A stretch of 28,772 nt of DNA, from contig JBBREZ010000021.1 of NCBI GenBank assembly GCA_038225095.1, positions 1-28,772 of the forward strand, written 5' to 3'. This stretch comes from JAPLGZ01 sp038225095 (GTDB taxonomy: Bacteria; Chloroflexota; Anaerolineae; Caldilineales; Caldilineaceae). Shown here one piece after another: positions 6,993 to 15,625 of this stretch; position 1 is the stretch's first letter, and each line of letters starts with the position of its first letter. The position numbers and the translations under genes were made by a program. The notes beneath the pieces are model-generated. The model did not search any database. It was not told the DNA's origin and saw only the letters and a program-made list of their open reading frames with translations.

Positions 6993-8045
6993 ATGAATAT
7001 TGAAGAACTCACAGAACGGGATTGCGCCGCCTGGGACAATTATGTCCATGCTTCTCCTGCTGGATTACCTCAACATTTGTCTGGCTGGCGCACCGTTCTG
7101 CGCAATACTTATGGCTACGCAACTAAATATTTATTAGTTCGCTGTGAACATGCTGTCAATGCAGTGGCCCCGATTGTCGGTGTGATGCCGCTTTTTTTTG
7201 TGAATAGCCTGCTCACCGGCCATACGGCCATGACCATGCCGGGTGGGCTATGCGCCGACAATGCTGAAGTGGCGCAAGCGTTGCTAGCACGGGGCTGGGA
7301 AATCGCGCATCAGGCGCACGCGCAGCGGTTCGTCGTGCAGGATTCGCGCCAACCGTGGCCTGTTACATTGCACACGACGAGCCAGCACGTGAGTTGGCTG
7401 GTGGATGTGCGCATGGGTGAAGCCGCGTTATCAAAAAAACTGGATCGCAATATTCGACGCCAGATTCGCATGGCGCGCGACAATCAATTGCACGCCGAAA
7501 TTGATCGAACTTCCCGCTTGCTTGGTGATTTTTATGCTGTTTTTAGTCGTTTTACGCATCAATCTGGCACACCAGTTTTTGGCTGGCGTTTTCTGGAACA
7601 AATCGTTAAAGAATTTCCCAACGGCTACAACATTGTGATCGTCTACAAAGAGAAAAAACCGATTGGTGGCTATTTTCAATTAGAGGCTGGCAAGACCAAT
7701 TATGGTGTGTGGGGCGCGACTTTGCCCGAATATTTACCGTTGCGCCCCGTCTATCTGGCCTACTGGGAAATCCTGCTCGACACAATTGCCCATCAATTTG
7801 AGTTTCTCGACATGGGCCGCAGCCCGCTTGACTCGAATGCCTCGGCTTTCAAGCGGCAATGGGGTGGCGTCTGCACCCCTATCTATCAGCAAGTCGCCAG
7901 CCGCAATCAAGCGACGGCGAGTCTTACCACCCAAGCCCAGACGGATCGCAAGTTTCACACATTCCGGCAAATCTGGCCCAAATTGCCGTATCCGCTTGCC
8001 CAATTTCTGGGACCAAAATTGCGGCGTCATGTGCCGTTTGCTTGA
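6993..8045 (+). CDS. FemAB-like GNAT-fold transferase, XrtA/PEP-CTERM-associated type
   Basis: A 350-residue protein resembling the FemAB-related proteins of exosortase/exopolysaccharide loci. The N-terminal GNAT-like half includes HLSGWRTVLRNTYGY. The C-terminal half carries LDRNIRRQIRMARDN, the FSRFTHQSGTPVFGWRF segment and a typical GNAT core, VIVYKEKKPIGGYFQLEAGKTNYGVWGA split by short loops, ending FLDMGRSPLDSNASAFKRQWGG. FemAB relatives transfer aminoacyl or acyl groups to amino groups. The partner is unknown; an amino group exposed by the upstream deacetylase is a reasonable guess. The gene lies 87 bases after that deacetylase and is probably in the same operon. Confidence 0.87.
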   Translation: MNIEELTERDCAAWDNYVHASPAGLPQHLSGWRTVLRNTYGYATKYLLVRCEHAVNAVAPIVGVMPLFFVNSLLTGHTAMTMPGGLCADNAEVAQALLARGWEIAHQAHAQRFVVQDSRQPWPVTLHTTSQHVSWLVDVRMGEAALSKKLDRNIRRQIRMARDNQLHAEIDRTSRLLGDFYAVFSRFTHQSGTPVFGWRFLEQIVKEFPNGYNIVIVYKEKKPIGGYFQLEAGKTNYGVWGATLPEYLPLRPVYLAYWEILLDTIAHQFEFLDMGRSPLDSNASAFKRQWGGVCTPIYQQVASRNQATASLTTQAQTDRKFHTFRQIWPKLPYPLAQFLGPKLRRHVPFA

Positions 8046-8070
8046 CGATGGGCGCTGCTCGGATGTTCAA

Positions 8071-8206
8071 TAGACATGATCTGGATTCACAAAGATGGGT
8101 AAATAGGGAAACAGGTAGGCATCACCTGTCTACCTGTTTCCGTCCCATCTACTGATGGGCGTCTACCTGTCTACCAGTGATGACTGCTGATTCCGAATCA
8201 TGTCTA
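8071..8206. mobile_element. MITE-like palindromic element, 136 bp
   Basis: TAGACATGAT at 8071-8080 pairs perfectly with 8197-8206, and the match extends to 15 of 18 bases. Inside is an 11-bp hairpin, GAAACAGGTAG (8108-8118) with 8130-8140, plus further CTGTCTACC motifs. The same motifs make up the core of the 25879-25984 element. No target duplication is visible, so mobility is inferred only from structure and shared core. Confidence 0.5.
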
Positions 8207-8290
8207 ATATGCGTAATCGTTTTGCGCAGGCGTTTAACCTACTTTCGTGATCATGGATTTATTTGACAGCAACAGAAGAGAAATAAAATC

Positions 8291-11200
8291 GTGCAATTGA
8301 ATCGAAGTATCTCACATCCCACTTCTGCATCGATTCAGCCAACCTGGCGCGATCGAATGGCTTTGCCGGCCATCGCATGGCCGCGGCATCTCTGGTCTAT
8401 CGGGCTGATTGCGCTTTGGTTGGCTGTCTTGGTTGGTTTACCAGCCGCCTTGCCGACGCAAATAGCCGGTTGGCTGATCACGGAAACTGTCCGCGTTCAG
8501 CTGGCCAGTTGGTTGACCTTCTTCGCCTTGTTTATCACCCCGGGCTGGCTGATTGCCGAAATCTTGACCTGGCATTTGGACTTGGATTGGCTGGAGCGTT
8601 TGGCGTTGGCGTTTCCACTTGGGGTGGCCGTGATGGCGGTGCCGGGCATGGCGGCGCTATTGGCTCATTTGACGCTGCCGCAGTTGAACGTGCTTTGGAT
8701 CGCCGCCTCGGTCGTGGTGGTCATAGGCTGGCTGATTCATCTGGCGTTACGGCGTACCGCGCCCGCACAAAGCACACGTTGGACCATGGACGAAGTAATC
8801 TTGCTGGTCTTATTGCTCGCAGCCTTTCTCTATTTTCTGCCTGCGCTTAATTTGTATAAAATTGATGGCGACGCCTATGCGGTGGGCACCTTTGCCGCCG
8901 ACGCCCTGGCCGGTTTGCCGCTCAATGCGCGCGAACCGCTTTTTGGTACGAATCTGGGCCCAGGCGTGCGCATGGCCTTCAACCAATCGCTGTCCATGGC
9001 CTATCTCTGGTCCTATCTGGGCCAGATTGACCCGATTACGCTCACGGCGACGGCATCGCGCAGCATGGTTGCCCTGTGGATTATGCTATCCGCCTATGCG
9101 TTGGGCAAAACGGCTGGTGACAACAGTTTTGGCCGCACGCATGGCCGGCGCTTTGGCCTGTTTATGGCCTGGCTACAAACGCTTATTTTTATCGCCGCGC
9201 CTTTTTTGCGCGGCGACAATGTCAGCCTGTTCTTTTTTGAACGCACCACCGCCGACAAGTTTATGGTGCCGATGACCATGTTGCCCGTCGGCTTTGCCTT
9301 GACGATGCGTTACCTGGCGGACGGCAAAAAGAGCGCCTGGTGGACGGCGGCGTTGGTTGTCTTTTCAGTTTCGACCATCCACCCCTTGATCGCGGCAATG
9401 ATGGCGTTGGGGCTAGCAGCCTTTGCCGGATTTCATTGGCTGCTGCACTGGCGCGATCGAACGGTCATTTTGCGCAGCGTCGCCGTGGGCGGTTTGGTGG
9501 CGATTGTGATGGTGCTCCCGATCGTGCAACTAGTTTTATCGCGCGGCGAAGAACCGTTGGCGCCCTCCTATCCAACGAGTTTAGAAAACTGGCCGATCGG
9601 CTATAAACGCGAGCCTATATTTCCCTTTTTCTATGTGCCCAGTATGACGGTGCTCGGTCCGTTGCCAGATTTAGTCCAACTGCAAGCAAGCGATGCCGAC
9701 ACCGTGACCAATCCATTTTTGATCTGGCGTTTTGCCGCCAATATGGATCGGCGCCGTTTGATCTTTTTCGACCTCAACCATTACATCTCAGACCCCAACC
9801 TTTTCTTGGAGCCGCCTTATCTGCTGGCCTTATTGCTATTGCCCTTTTTGCTGAGAAAACTGCGCATCAACCTGGCCGCCCAATTTGCGGTGAGCATTAC
9901 CCTGGCGATCCTCTTTGTCATGTTCAACCCGGTGATCACGCCGCTGCTCGGTGCGCTGGTGATGCCGTGGATTTTGTGGCGTTTTGTATGGTTGTTGCCC
10001 TATGCATTGATTATTTCTATGGTGCTCTACGGCCTGATCAGTTGGTTGGCCGGTTGGGCGCGCAAGCGTGAACTGACCACCCAACTGACTGGCGCGCGCT
10101 GGGCCTCGCTGATTTTTGTCGTGATCGTCAGCTTGATCGTCAGCCCCGTGATTGGGCAAAATTTGCAAGAATTGAGTGATCGTGCGGCGTTTCCCTATGA
10201 TTTTCCGGTGCCTACCAAAATTTTTGCCCGCCTGCAAGCGCTAACCCTGCATACGACGTCTAAAATAGTGATGGCTGATCAAGATGTGAGTGTCACCCTG
10301 CCGGCCTATGTCGCTAAAGCGGATGTCGTGGCCCACCGCAAGCCGACGACAAGTGAAATCTTTCCGGCCACGCAGCAGGACGAAGCATTGCAACGGCTGA
10401 TCGACCAGGCCAAATTCTATCGGGCGCGCTATCTGACCGTCGATACAGTAAATATTCTCAGGCGCTACAACACGGGCTTTGTGATCACGACCGGCGGCAG
10501 TGATTTGGACATTCAATTGCGCTCGGCGCCCGAATGGTTTACCTGGCTGATGAACGATCAGTCGTATAGTCTGTATGCCGTCCAAAAGCAGCCGGCGGTG
10601 ACAGACGTGATCAACGGCAATACGGCGTTGCTTGAGCGTAATTGGGCGAGTGCCGAGAATGCTTATCGGGCTGAACTAACGCAAAATCCAAAGAGCGTAC
10701 TGGCGCTGTTGGGGTTGGCGGAAATTGCGCATGTGAAGGGCCGCTTTACCAATGCGATTGCGTTGCTCAATCAGGCGGTTGCGCAAGCCGACCAACCGTT
10801 CTTTCACTATCGGCTGGGGCAAATCTATGCCGAAATGGGCCAATCGCAGCCGAGTATTGCCGAATTCACCAAAGCGCAAACGTCCGCACCCGACATCGCC
10901 CGCTTCAACCTGGCTTTGGGTGACGCCTGTCTGGCTGCGGGGCGGGATGACTGTGCCGCCACCCAATTCACCGCCGCAGTTGCGAATGGCAGCTCGACCG
11001 ACGCCGAGTCACGTCAGGTCGCCTTGGCCGACCTTTGGCGACAACGCGGGCAGACCGCGCGTTCGATTCCCTTGTACGAACAAGCCGTCGCCAGCAAACC
11101 CGGCATCGACAACCAGTTGATGTTGGCCAGCGTCTATCAAGAAGCCGGCCGTTTTGCCGACGCCGAAGCGTTGCTCGCCCGCGTGCAAGCGAAGCATCCA

Positions 11201-14200
11201 CTTTCGAGCGAAGCCCTGACCTTGGCGGCTAGTGTGGAAGCCAAAGCCGCGAAAACAGCCGACGCTACCACGCTCTATCGGCGTGCGATCTGGTTGGAGG
11301 ACATTCAAGGCTGGGATTCAACGGAAATCCACTTGGCTTTGGCACAATCGTTATTAGATGCGAAACAGGCCGAACCCGCGCGCGCAGAAATCGCGCAGGT
11401 CTTGGCGATTGATCCGAGCAATGCGATGGCCTATAACTTACAAGGTACGCTTGATCTGCAACAAAATCAATTGGCCGCGGCCACCCAAGCCTATCAGCAA
11501 GCCTTTCGCCTCGACCCCACCAGCGTCGGCACCTACATCGCCCTGAGTAGCCAACTGCGTGAGGAGGGCGGCCAACAAGATGAAATGACCGCGCTGTTGC
11601 AGCGCGCCATCAAAGCCAGCCCGGATGAAGCGATCCTGGCGATGGCGCTCGGTGATCAATTGGAGCGGCAAGGTGACACGCAGGCGGCAATCGATGCCTA
11701 TCATTCGGCGCTAGATTTGTTAGAAGAGAATACGCAGCCGAACAAATTTAACATTCGTTCGCAAGCGATCAGCCGCGCCTATGCCTATACGCGCCTGGCC
11801 GGCGTCAGCGAAGAGATCGGGCAGATTGAGCCAGCCACAAATTATTACGCGGCGGCGGTTGCGGCGGTGCCTGATCTCGCCTGGCCGCAAGTGCTGCTGG
11901 GCGACGCCTCGTTCCGCCAGGGGGATATGACCGCGGCTGAGGTCGCGTATACGAGAGCGATTGCCAACGATAGCACGGCGGTGGAACCCTATTTGCGGCT
12001 GGTCGATTTATATGAAGCGCGCGGTGATCAAACGAAGGCAGAAACCGTTCAGCAGCGGGCATTGCAAGTAGCGGTCGCCAACTCTGCCAAAACGGCGACG
12101 ATTGCTGACGCCGCCACGGTGACGGTCCAACAAGCGCCTGCGTCACAGAAGACGCTGGCCTCGGATGAAACGTTGTTTGCCAAAAGCACGGTCGGAGCCC
12201 AGAATGCGGCGGCGCAGGCGGTCGATGCCAAACAAGTTGTTGACCATTTGTTGAATGCGGGCAATTTGAATCTGGCCGACAATGAAAACGGCAATTTGTT
12301 CCGGCTCGTTGCTCATCTCTATCAGATTGGCGGTAAAGCTGACCTGGCTAGCCAGCTTTACCAACAGTTGATCAAAGCTGGCGTAGGCAAAAATTGGCAT
12401 CCCGCGACCTTGGCTAGCTATCATAAAGGGTTGGCCGATGTCTATCTGGCCCAGAATCAGCCAGCGTTAGCTACGGTGGCTTACCAGCAGGCGATTGCGT
12501 TGGATAATTGGTGGCCGCAACCGCGCCTAGGGTTGGCGCGTGCCTTGGCGGATTTGGGCAAAACGGATGAGGCCATTCAAGCATTGCGCAAGACGGTTAG
12601 CATTGCGCCGGGCTATGTCGAGGCCCAGGTTGCGCTAGCCAGCGCGCTGGATCACCAAGGCGCTCATGACGAGGCGTTGTCGATCTATGCGGCAACGGCG
12701 ACCGCCCATGCCGGCAACGCGCTGGCTACACTGGCGCTCGCCCATGCCTGGCAGGATCGTGGCCAGTGGGACAAGGCCGAGCAAAGTTATCGGACCACCG
12801 TGGCGATGAATCGAGGGAGTTCGGACGCCTATGTCGGGTTGGCTTCGATCCTGATCGACCATGCGCGCTATGATGAAGCGCAAAAATTACTTGACAAAGC
12901 CCTGGGGTTCGATTATCAAAATGTCAACGCCTATATCCAATCCGGCGTGATGGCGCAGCGCCAGGGCAACGCCAAACGCGCGCTCGACTGGTTTGATAAA
13001 GCCACCAATTTACGCCTGAATGATCCTTCGATCAGCATTACGTTGGTCGATTTGTTGCAACGTTCTGGCAACTACGAAACGGCGCTGGCCTATATTCAGG
13101 AACGTTTGCAACAACGACCGCAAGACGCCGATCTGTTGCTGCGCCTGGCCGAAATTCAGCGAACCCAGGGTCATTATGCCGCTGCCCTGAGCGCGCTGCT
13201 GACCGTGGAGCGCGCCAATCGCATGGATAGCCGCGTGAGCGCAGAGTTGGGTGAACTTTATCTGGCCCAGGGCAAGCCAAGCGAAGCGTTGTCGATCTAC
13301 CGGTCGGCGCTCAATGGGCAGCCAGATGCCGCCAATTATTACTTAAAGGCGGCTGAGTTGTGGGAAAATCAGGCAAACTTGGGTCGCGCGGTTGATCTCT
13401 TGAAAATCGGCATCGCCAAAGCGGCGCAACCGGCAGCGCTCTATGCGGCGATTGCTAAAATCGAATTGCAGCGCGGCCAACCCGACGCCGCCCACGCCAT
13501 CTTGACGCAAGGGCTGCAAAAAGTCGGCGAGGAAACCGATCTGGTAACGGCGATGGGCGATTATCTGAGCCTAAAAGATATCAATCAAGCGGAACAGTGG
13601 TATCATGCTGTCTTGGCCCGCAAGCCACGCGCTGCGGGGATCTATATGGCTTTGGGCAATCTTGAGTTGCGTAACGGTAAGCTGGAGGATGCGCTTACGG
13701 CGTTTCATCAGGCGTTGACTCTTTCGCCCACGAACGCGGGTTATTATGTCGTGCTAGGCAACGCCTTCGAGACCGCCAAACAGATGAATGATGCGCTGGT
13801 GGCGTATCGGCAAGCGATTGCTTTAGAGCCAACGTCGGTTGATGCTTATGCCAGCTTGGCGGCCTTGTACCAAAAGCAGCAAAAATGGGATGAAGCCCAA
13901 GCCGCGTTTGAACGTGGGCTTGTAGTTGCCCCCACCGATGGGCTGTTGCGAATCCAATACGCGGCATTTTTGTTGAAGCGTGATCAGAAGGACCCGGCGC
14001 TTGCCATGCTAGATGAAGCCGGTAAATTATCACCTACGCGCGCCATGTTGGTTGCGCGGGCTGCCGTCTATAAGTCGCTTGACCGCAAGGATGATGCGCA
14101 ACACGATTTGCAAGCTGCCTTTCAGCTTGAACCGGGTTCGCTGGATGTGCTGTTGGCGCTCAATCAACTGTATCGCGAACTGGGTCAAGCCGCCAAAGCG

Positions 14201-14254
14201 CAACTGATGTTGGACAAGGCCATCCAACTAAATCCCGATCTGAAGAAGAAGTAG
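8291..14254 (+). CDS. Giant polytopic membrane protein with about 30 or more TPR repeats
   Basis: 1987 residues with a GTG start. Residues about 30-610 hold roughly a dozen hydrophobic helices with short loops, including an acidic KIDGDAYAVG loop (D192 region) and FLRGDNVSLFFFER. A GT-C-like glycosyltransferase or polymerase fold is possible but unproven. Residues about 615-770 look like a small soluble alpha/beta domain (KIVMADQDVSV...). From about 776 to the end run tandem 34-residue TPR units, interrupted by a non-TPR linker at about 1250-1330 rich in Ala, Val and Thr. TPR arrays bind proteins and often organise polysaccharide export, such as PrsT in exosortase loci. This fusion of a polytopic domain with so long a TPR tail fits a membrane scaffold for the adjacent sugar enzymes. 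Function is unknown. Confidence 0.85.
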   Translation: MQLNRSISHPTSASIQPTWRDRMALPAIAWPRHLWSIGLIALWLAVLVGLPAALPTQIAGWLITETVRVQLASWLTFFALFITPGWLIAEILTWHLDLDWLERLALAFPLGVAVMAVPGMAALLAHLTLPQLNVLWIAASVVVVIGWLIHLALRRTAPAQSTRWTMDEVILLVLLLAAFLYFLPALNLYKIDGDAYAVGTFAADALAGLPLNAREPLFGTNLGPGVRMAFNQSLSMAYLWSYLGQIDPITLTATASRSMVALWIMLSAYALGKTAGDNSFGRTHGRRFGLFMAWLQTLIFIAAPFLRGDNVSLFFFERTTADKFMVPMTMLPVGFALTMRYLADGKKSAWWTAALVVFSVSTIHPLIAAMMALGLAAFAGFHWLLHWRDRTVILRSVAVGGLVAIVMVLPIVQLVLSRGEEPLAPSYPTSLENWPIGYKREPIFPFFYVPSMTVLGPLPDLVQLQASDADTVTNPFLIWRFAANMDRRRLIFFDLNHYISDPNLFLEPPYLLALLLLPFLLRKLRINLAAQFAVSITLAILFVMFNPVITPLLGALVMPWILWRFVWLLPYALIISMVLYGLISWLAGWARKRELTTQLTGARWASLIFVVIVSLIVSPVIGQNLQELSDRAAFPYDFPVPTKIFARLQALTLHTTSKIVMADQDVSVTLPAYVAKADVVAHRKPTTSEIFPATQQDEALQRLIDQAKFYRARYLTVDTVNILRRYNTGFVITTGGSDLDIQLRSAPEWFTWLMNDQSYSLYAVQKQPAVTDVINGNTALLERNWASAENAYRAELTQNPKSVLALLGLAEIAHVKGRFTNAIALLNQAVAQADQPFFHYRLGQIYAEMGQSQPSIAEFTKAQTSAPDIARFNLALGDACLAAGRDDCAATQFTAAVANGSSTDAESRQVALADLWRQRGQTARSIPLYEQAVASKPGIDNQLMLASVYQEAGRFADAEALLARVQAKHPLSSEALTLAASVEAKAAKTADATTLYRRAIWLEDIQGWDSTEIHLALAQSLLDAKQAEPARAEIAQVLAIDPSNAMAYNLQGTLDLQQNQLAAATQAYQQAFRLDPTSVGTYIALSSQLREEGGQQDEMTALLQRAIKASPDEAILAMALGDQLERQGDTQAAIDAYHSALDLLEENTQPNKFNIRSQAISRAYAYTRLAGVSEEIGQIEPATNYYAAAVAAVPDLAWPQVLLGDASFRQGDMTAAEVAYTRAIANDSTAVEPYLRLVDLYEARGDQTKAETVQQRALQVAVANSAKTATIADAATVTVQQAPASQKTLASDETLFAKSTVGAQNAAAQAVDAKQVVDHLLNAGNLNLADNENGNLFRLVAHLYQIGGKADLASQLYQQLIKAGVGKNWHPATLASYHKGLADVYLAQNQPALATVAYQQAIALDNWWPQPRLGLARALADLGKTDEAIQALRKTVSIAPGYVEAQVALASALDHQGAHDEALSIYAATATAHAGNALATLALAHAWQDRGQWDKAEQSYRTTVAMNRGSSDAYVGLASILIDHARYDEAQKLLDKALGFDYQNVNAYIQSGVMAQRQGNAKRALDWFDKATNLRLNDPSISITLVDLLQRSGNYETALAYIQERLQQRPQDADLLLRLAEIQRTQGHYAAALSALLTVERANRMDSRVSAELGELYLAQGKPSEALSIYRSALNGQPDAANYYLKAAELWENQANLGRAVDLLKIGIAKAAQPAALYAAIAKIELQRGQPDAAHAILTQGLQKVGEETDLVTAMGDYLSLKDINQAEQWYHAVLARKPRAAGIYMALGNLELRNGKLEDALTAFHQALTLSPTNAGYYVVLGNAFETAKQMNDALVAYRQAIALEPTSVDAYASLAALYQKQQKWDEAQAAFERGLVVAPTDGLLRIQYAAFLLKRDQKDPALAMLDEAGKLSPTRAMLVARAAVYKSLDRKDDAQHDLQAAFQLEPGSLDVLLALNQLYRELGQAAKAQLMLDKAIQLNPDLKKK

Positions 14255-14459
14255 GCGGAAGGAAGATAGTAGGGTGAATGAATTCACCCTCTGGTATACA
14301 AAACACGTTGAAACATGTTAGAGTGCCAGTGCGTTTTAACGCACTTTGTGTAGCAGGCAGGGATTCGGGAACCCTTTGGGTGCCTTGCCGTCTTGGCCTT
14401 CGCCTCTTTATTACGGAAGAATTTGTTAAACTGATGTCAATTTGGAAAGCAGAGATTTA
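14255..14459. other. Intergenic region with two short hairpins
   Basis: Follows the TPR gene. AGGGTGAA (14271-14278) pairs with 14283-14290 over a four-base loop. AGTGCGTT (14328-14335) pairs with 14338-14345 over a two-base loop. Neither has a clear T-run. No gene is seen; the open frame starting at 14278 lacks any protein signature. Confidence 0.6.
14271..14290 (+). terminator. Possible terminator hairpin of the TPR gene
   Basis: 8-bp perfect stem with a TGAA loop, 17 bases after the stop codon at 14252-14254. No T-tract follows. Confidence 0.35.
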
Positions 14460-14581
14460 CCCTCCCCTAACCTCCCCCCTGGTAAGGGGAGGAACTGATC
14501 GCTCGTCTACGAAAATACGGTTCCCTCCCTTCCTAGGGGAGCGCGCCTAGAAGGCTACCGCCTCTGGGCGTGGGTGGGGTA
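14460..14581 (+). repeat. Dispersed repeat, type B copy 2
   Basis: A near-identical direct copy of 3429-3549, with the same GATCGCTCGTCTACGAAAAT core and the same GGGCGTGGGTGGGGTA end. It contains a CCTCCCC (14471-14477) / GGGGAGG (14486-14492) hairpin. Confidence 0.85.
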
Positions 14582-14619
14582 AACGCTTTCCGTTCTGACT
14601 TTGGCATATCGCAGGTTTT

Positions 14620-14623
14620 GAGG
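14620..14623 (+). promoter_or_regulatory. Ribosome binding site deciding a TTG start
   Basis: GAGG lies six bases before TTG at 14630. The upstream GTG at 14570 is inside the dispersed repeat and would place 20 extra residues before the signal peptide, so 14630 is preferred. Confidence 0.6.
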
Positions 14624-14629
14624 ATTAAA

Positions 14630-15625
14630 TTGCAACGATTGTTCGTTTTACTCATATGTTTGCTCGTCTGTGGCGCGCTTGCTGTGACGCCTACGCCATC
14701 TGTCTATGCGCAACAGCCGTCCGTTGATAAATCGCTGGCAAAAATGTGGATCGATATGGGGCTGAATCAGCAGCTAATTGATTGGTTTAACCACAATGCG
14801 CGACCCGATGATATTGCGCGGGTTGATCATATAAGCTTGATCGATTTGTTGAGCCAGGTGCATGTGGGACGCCGGTTGGTCATCTTCAAAACGGTGCCTG
14901 ACGTGGCAGATCTTTTGCCCAACTTGACCGATAAAATTGACATTGTCGGCTATAACTTGGAACATGGGCCGAGCAATCGGCCCGATGAAATTGCTGACCC
15001 CGTGGGCAGCGTGATGCGGATGCGCGATTTGACCAACCGTTACGGCAAAGTATTAGCGTTTGGCCCGGATCGCGAATTTGCCTTGAACGACGGGGTGGCG
15101 ATTGCCCCCTACGTCGATATTTTTGTTCTGCAAGTGCAACGCGTCCAAACTGAGCCCGACACCGTGCGCGACTTTGTTCTGCCTTTAGCGCGCCAATTGC
15201 GTCAAGCCAATCCGAAGCTCCAGATCAGTGTGCAGGTGCGCACCGAAGGTGATGTGGTGGCGATTACCGTTTTGCTCGACTCGATGAAGGCTGAGTTGGA
15301 TGGGATTTCGATTCTGACCAGCCCCGAAACGGTGGATGTGGCGCAAGCGCTTGGGACCGAATTACGCCTGCCGCGCCCGTCAACCCTGAGTTCACCGATC
15401 ACAACAACAATTAAGCCAATCACGCTTACCATGACTACGGTCAAGCCAACGGCGACCGTAACGCCCATCCCAGGCATTTGGCGGATGCCTTCCTGGTTTT
15501 GTGCCGGTGGGTTGTTGATGGCTGGCTTTCTGGGCGGCGGGATTGCGGTGACCGCGTTCATTTATGGGTTTCAGCGCCACCGGCTACCGCGCAACCACAC
15601 GCCCATGAGCAAACAACATGGCTAA
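14630..15625 (+). CDS. Secreted, C-terminally anchored protein of unknown function
   Basis: About 331 residues. It starts with a clear signal peptide (QRLFVLLICLLVCGALAV, with YAQQ near the cleavage site). A soluble domain follows that alternates predicted strands and helices: IDIVGYNLEHGP, YGKVLAFGPDREFAL, YVDIFVLQVQRVQ, LQISVQVRTEGD, LDGISILTSP. This pattern is reminiscent of a TIM barrel like those of glycoside hydrolases, though no catalytic motif is recognised. Then come a Thr/Pro-rich linker (TTTIKPITLTMTTVKPTATV) and one transmembrane helix near the end (LLMAGFLGGGIAVTAFIYGF) with a basic tail. It is probably held at the cell surface. The stop overlaps the next start by eight bases, implying cotranscription with the MFS gene. 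Confidence 0.75.
   Translation: MQRLFVLLICLLVCGALAVTPTPSVYAQQPSVDKSLAKMWIDMGLNQQLIDWFNHNARPDDIARVDHISLIDLLSQVHVGRRLVIFKTVPDVADLLPNLTDKIDIVGYNLEHGPSNRPDEIADPVGSVMRMRDLTNRYGKVLAFGPDREFALNDGVAIAPYVDIFVLQVQRVQTEPDTVRDFVLPLARQLRQANPKLQISVQVRTEGDVVAITVLLDSMKAELDGISILTSPETVDVAQALGTELRLPRPSTLSSPITTTIKPITLTMTTVKPTATVTPIPGIWRMPSWFCAGGLLMAGFLGGGIAVTAFIYGFQRHRLPRNHTPMSKQHG

Noticed and set aside
14570..14629. GTG at 14570 as start of the surface-anchored protein
   Set aside because: It lies in the type B repeat and lacks a ribosome binding site; TTG 14630 has GAGG at good spacing and directly begins the signal peptide.
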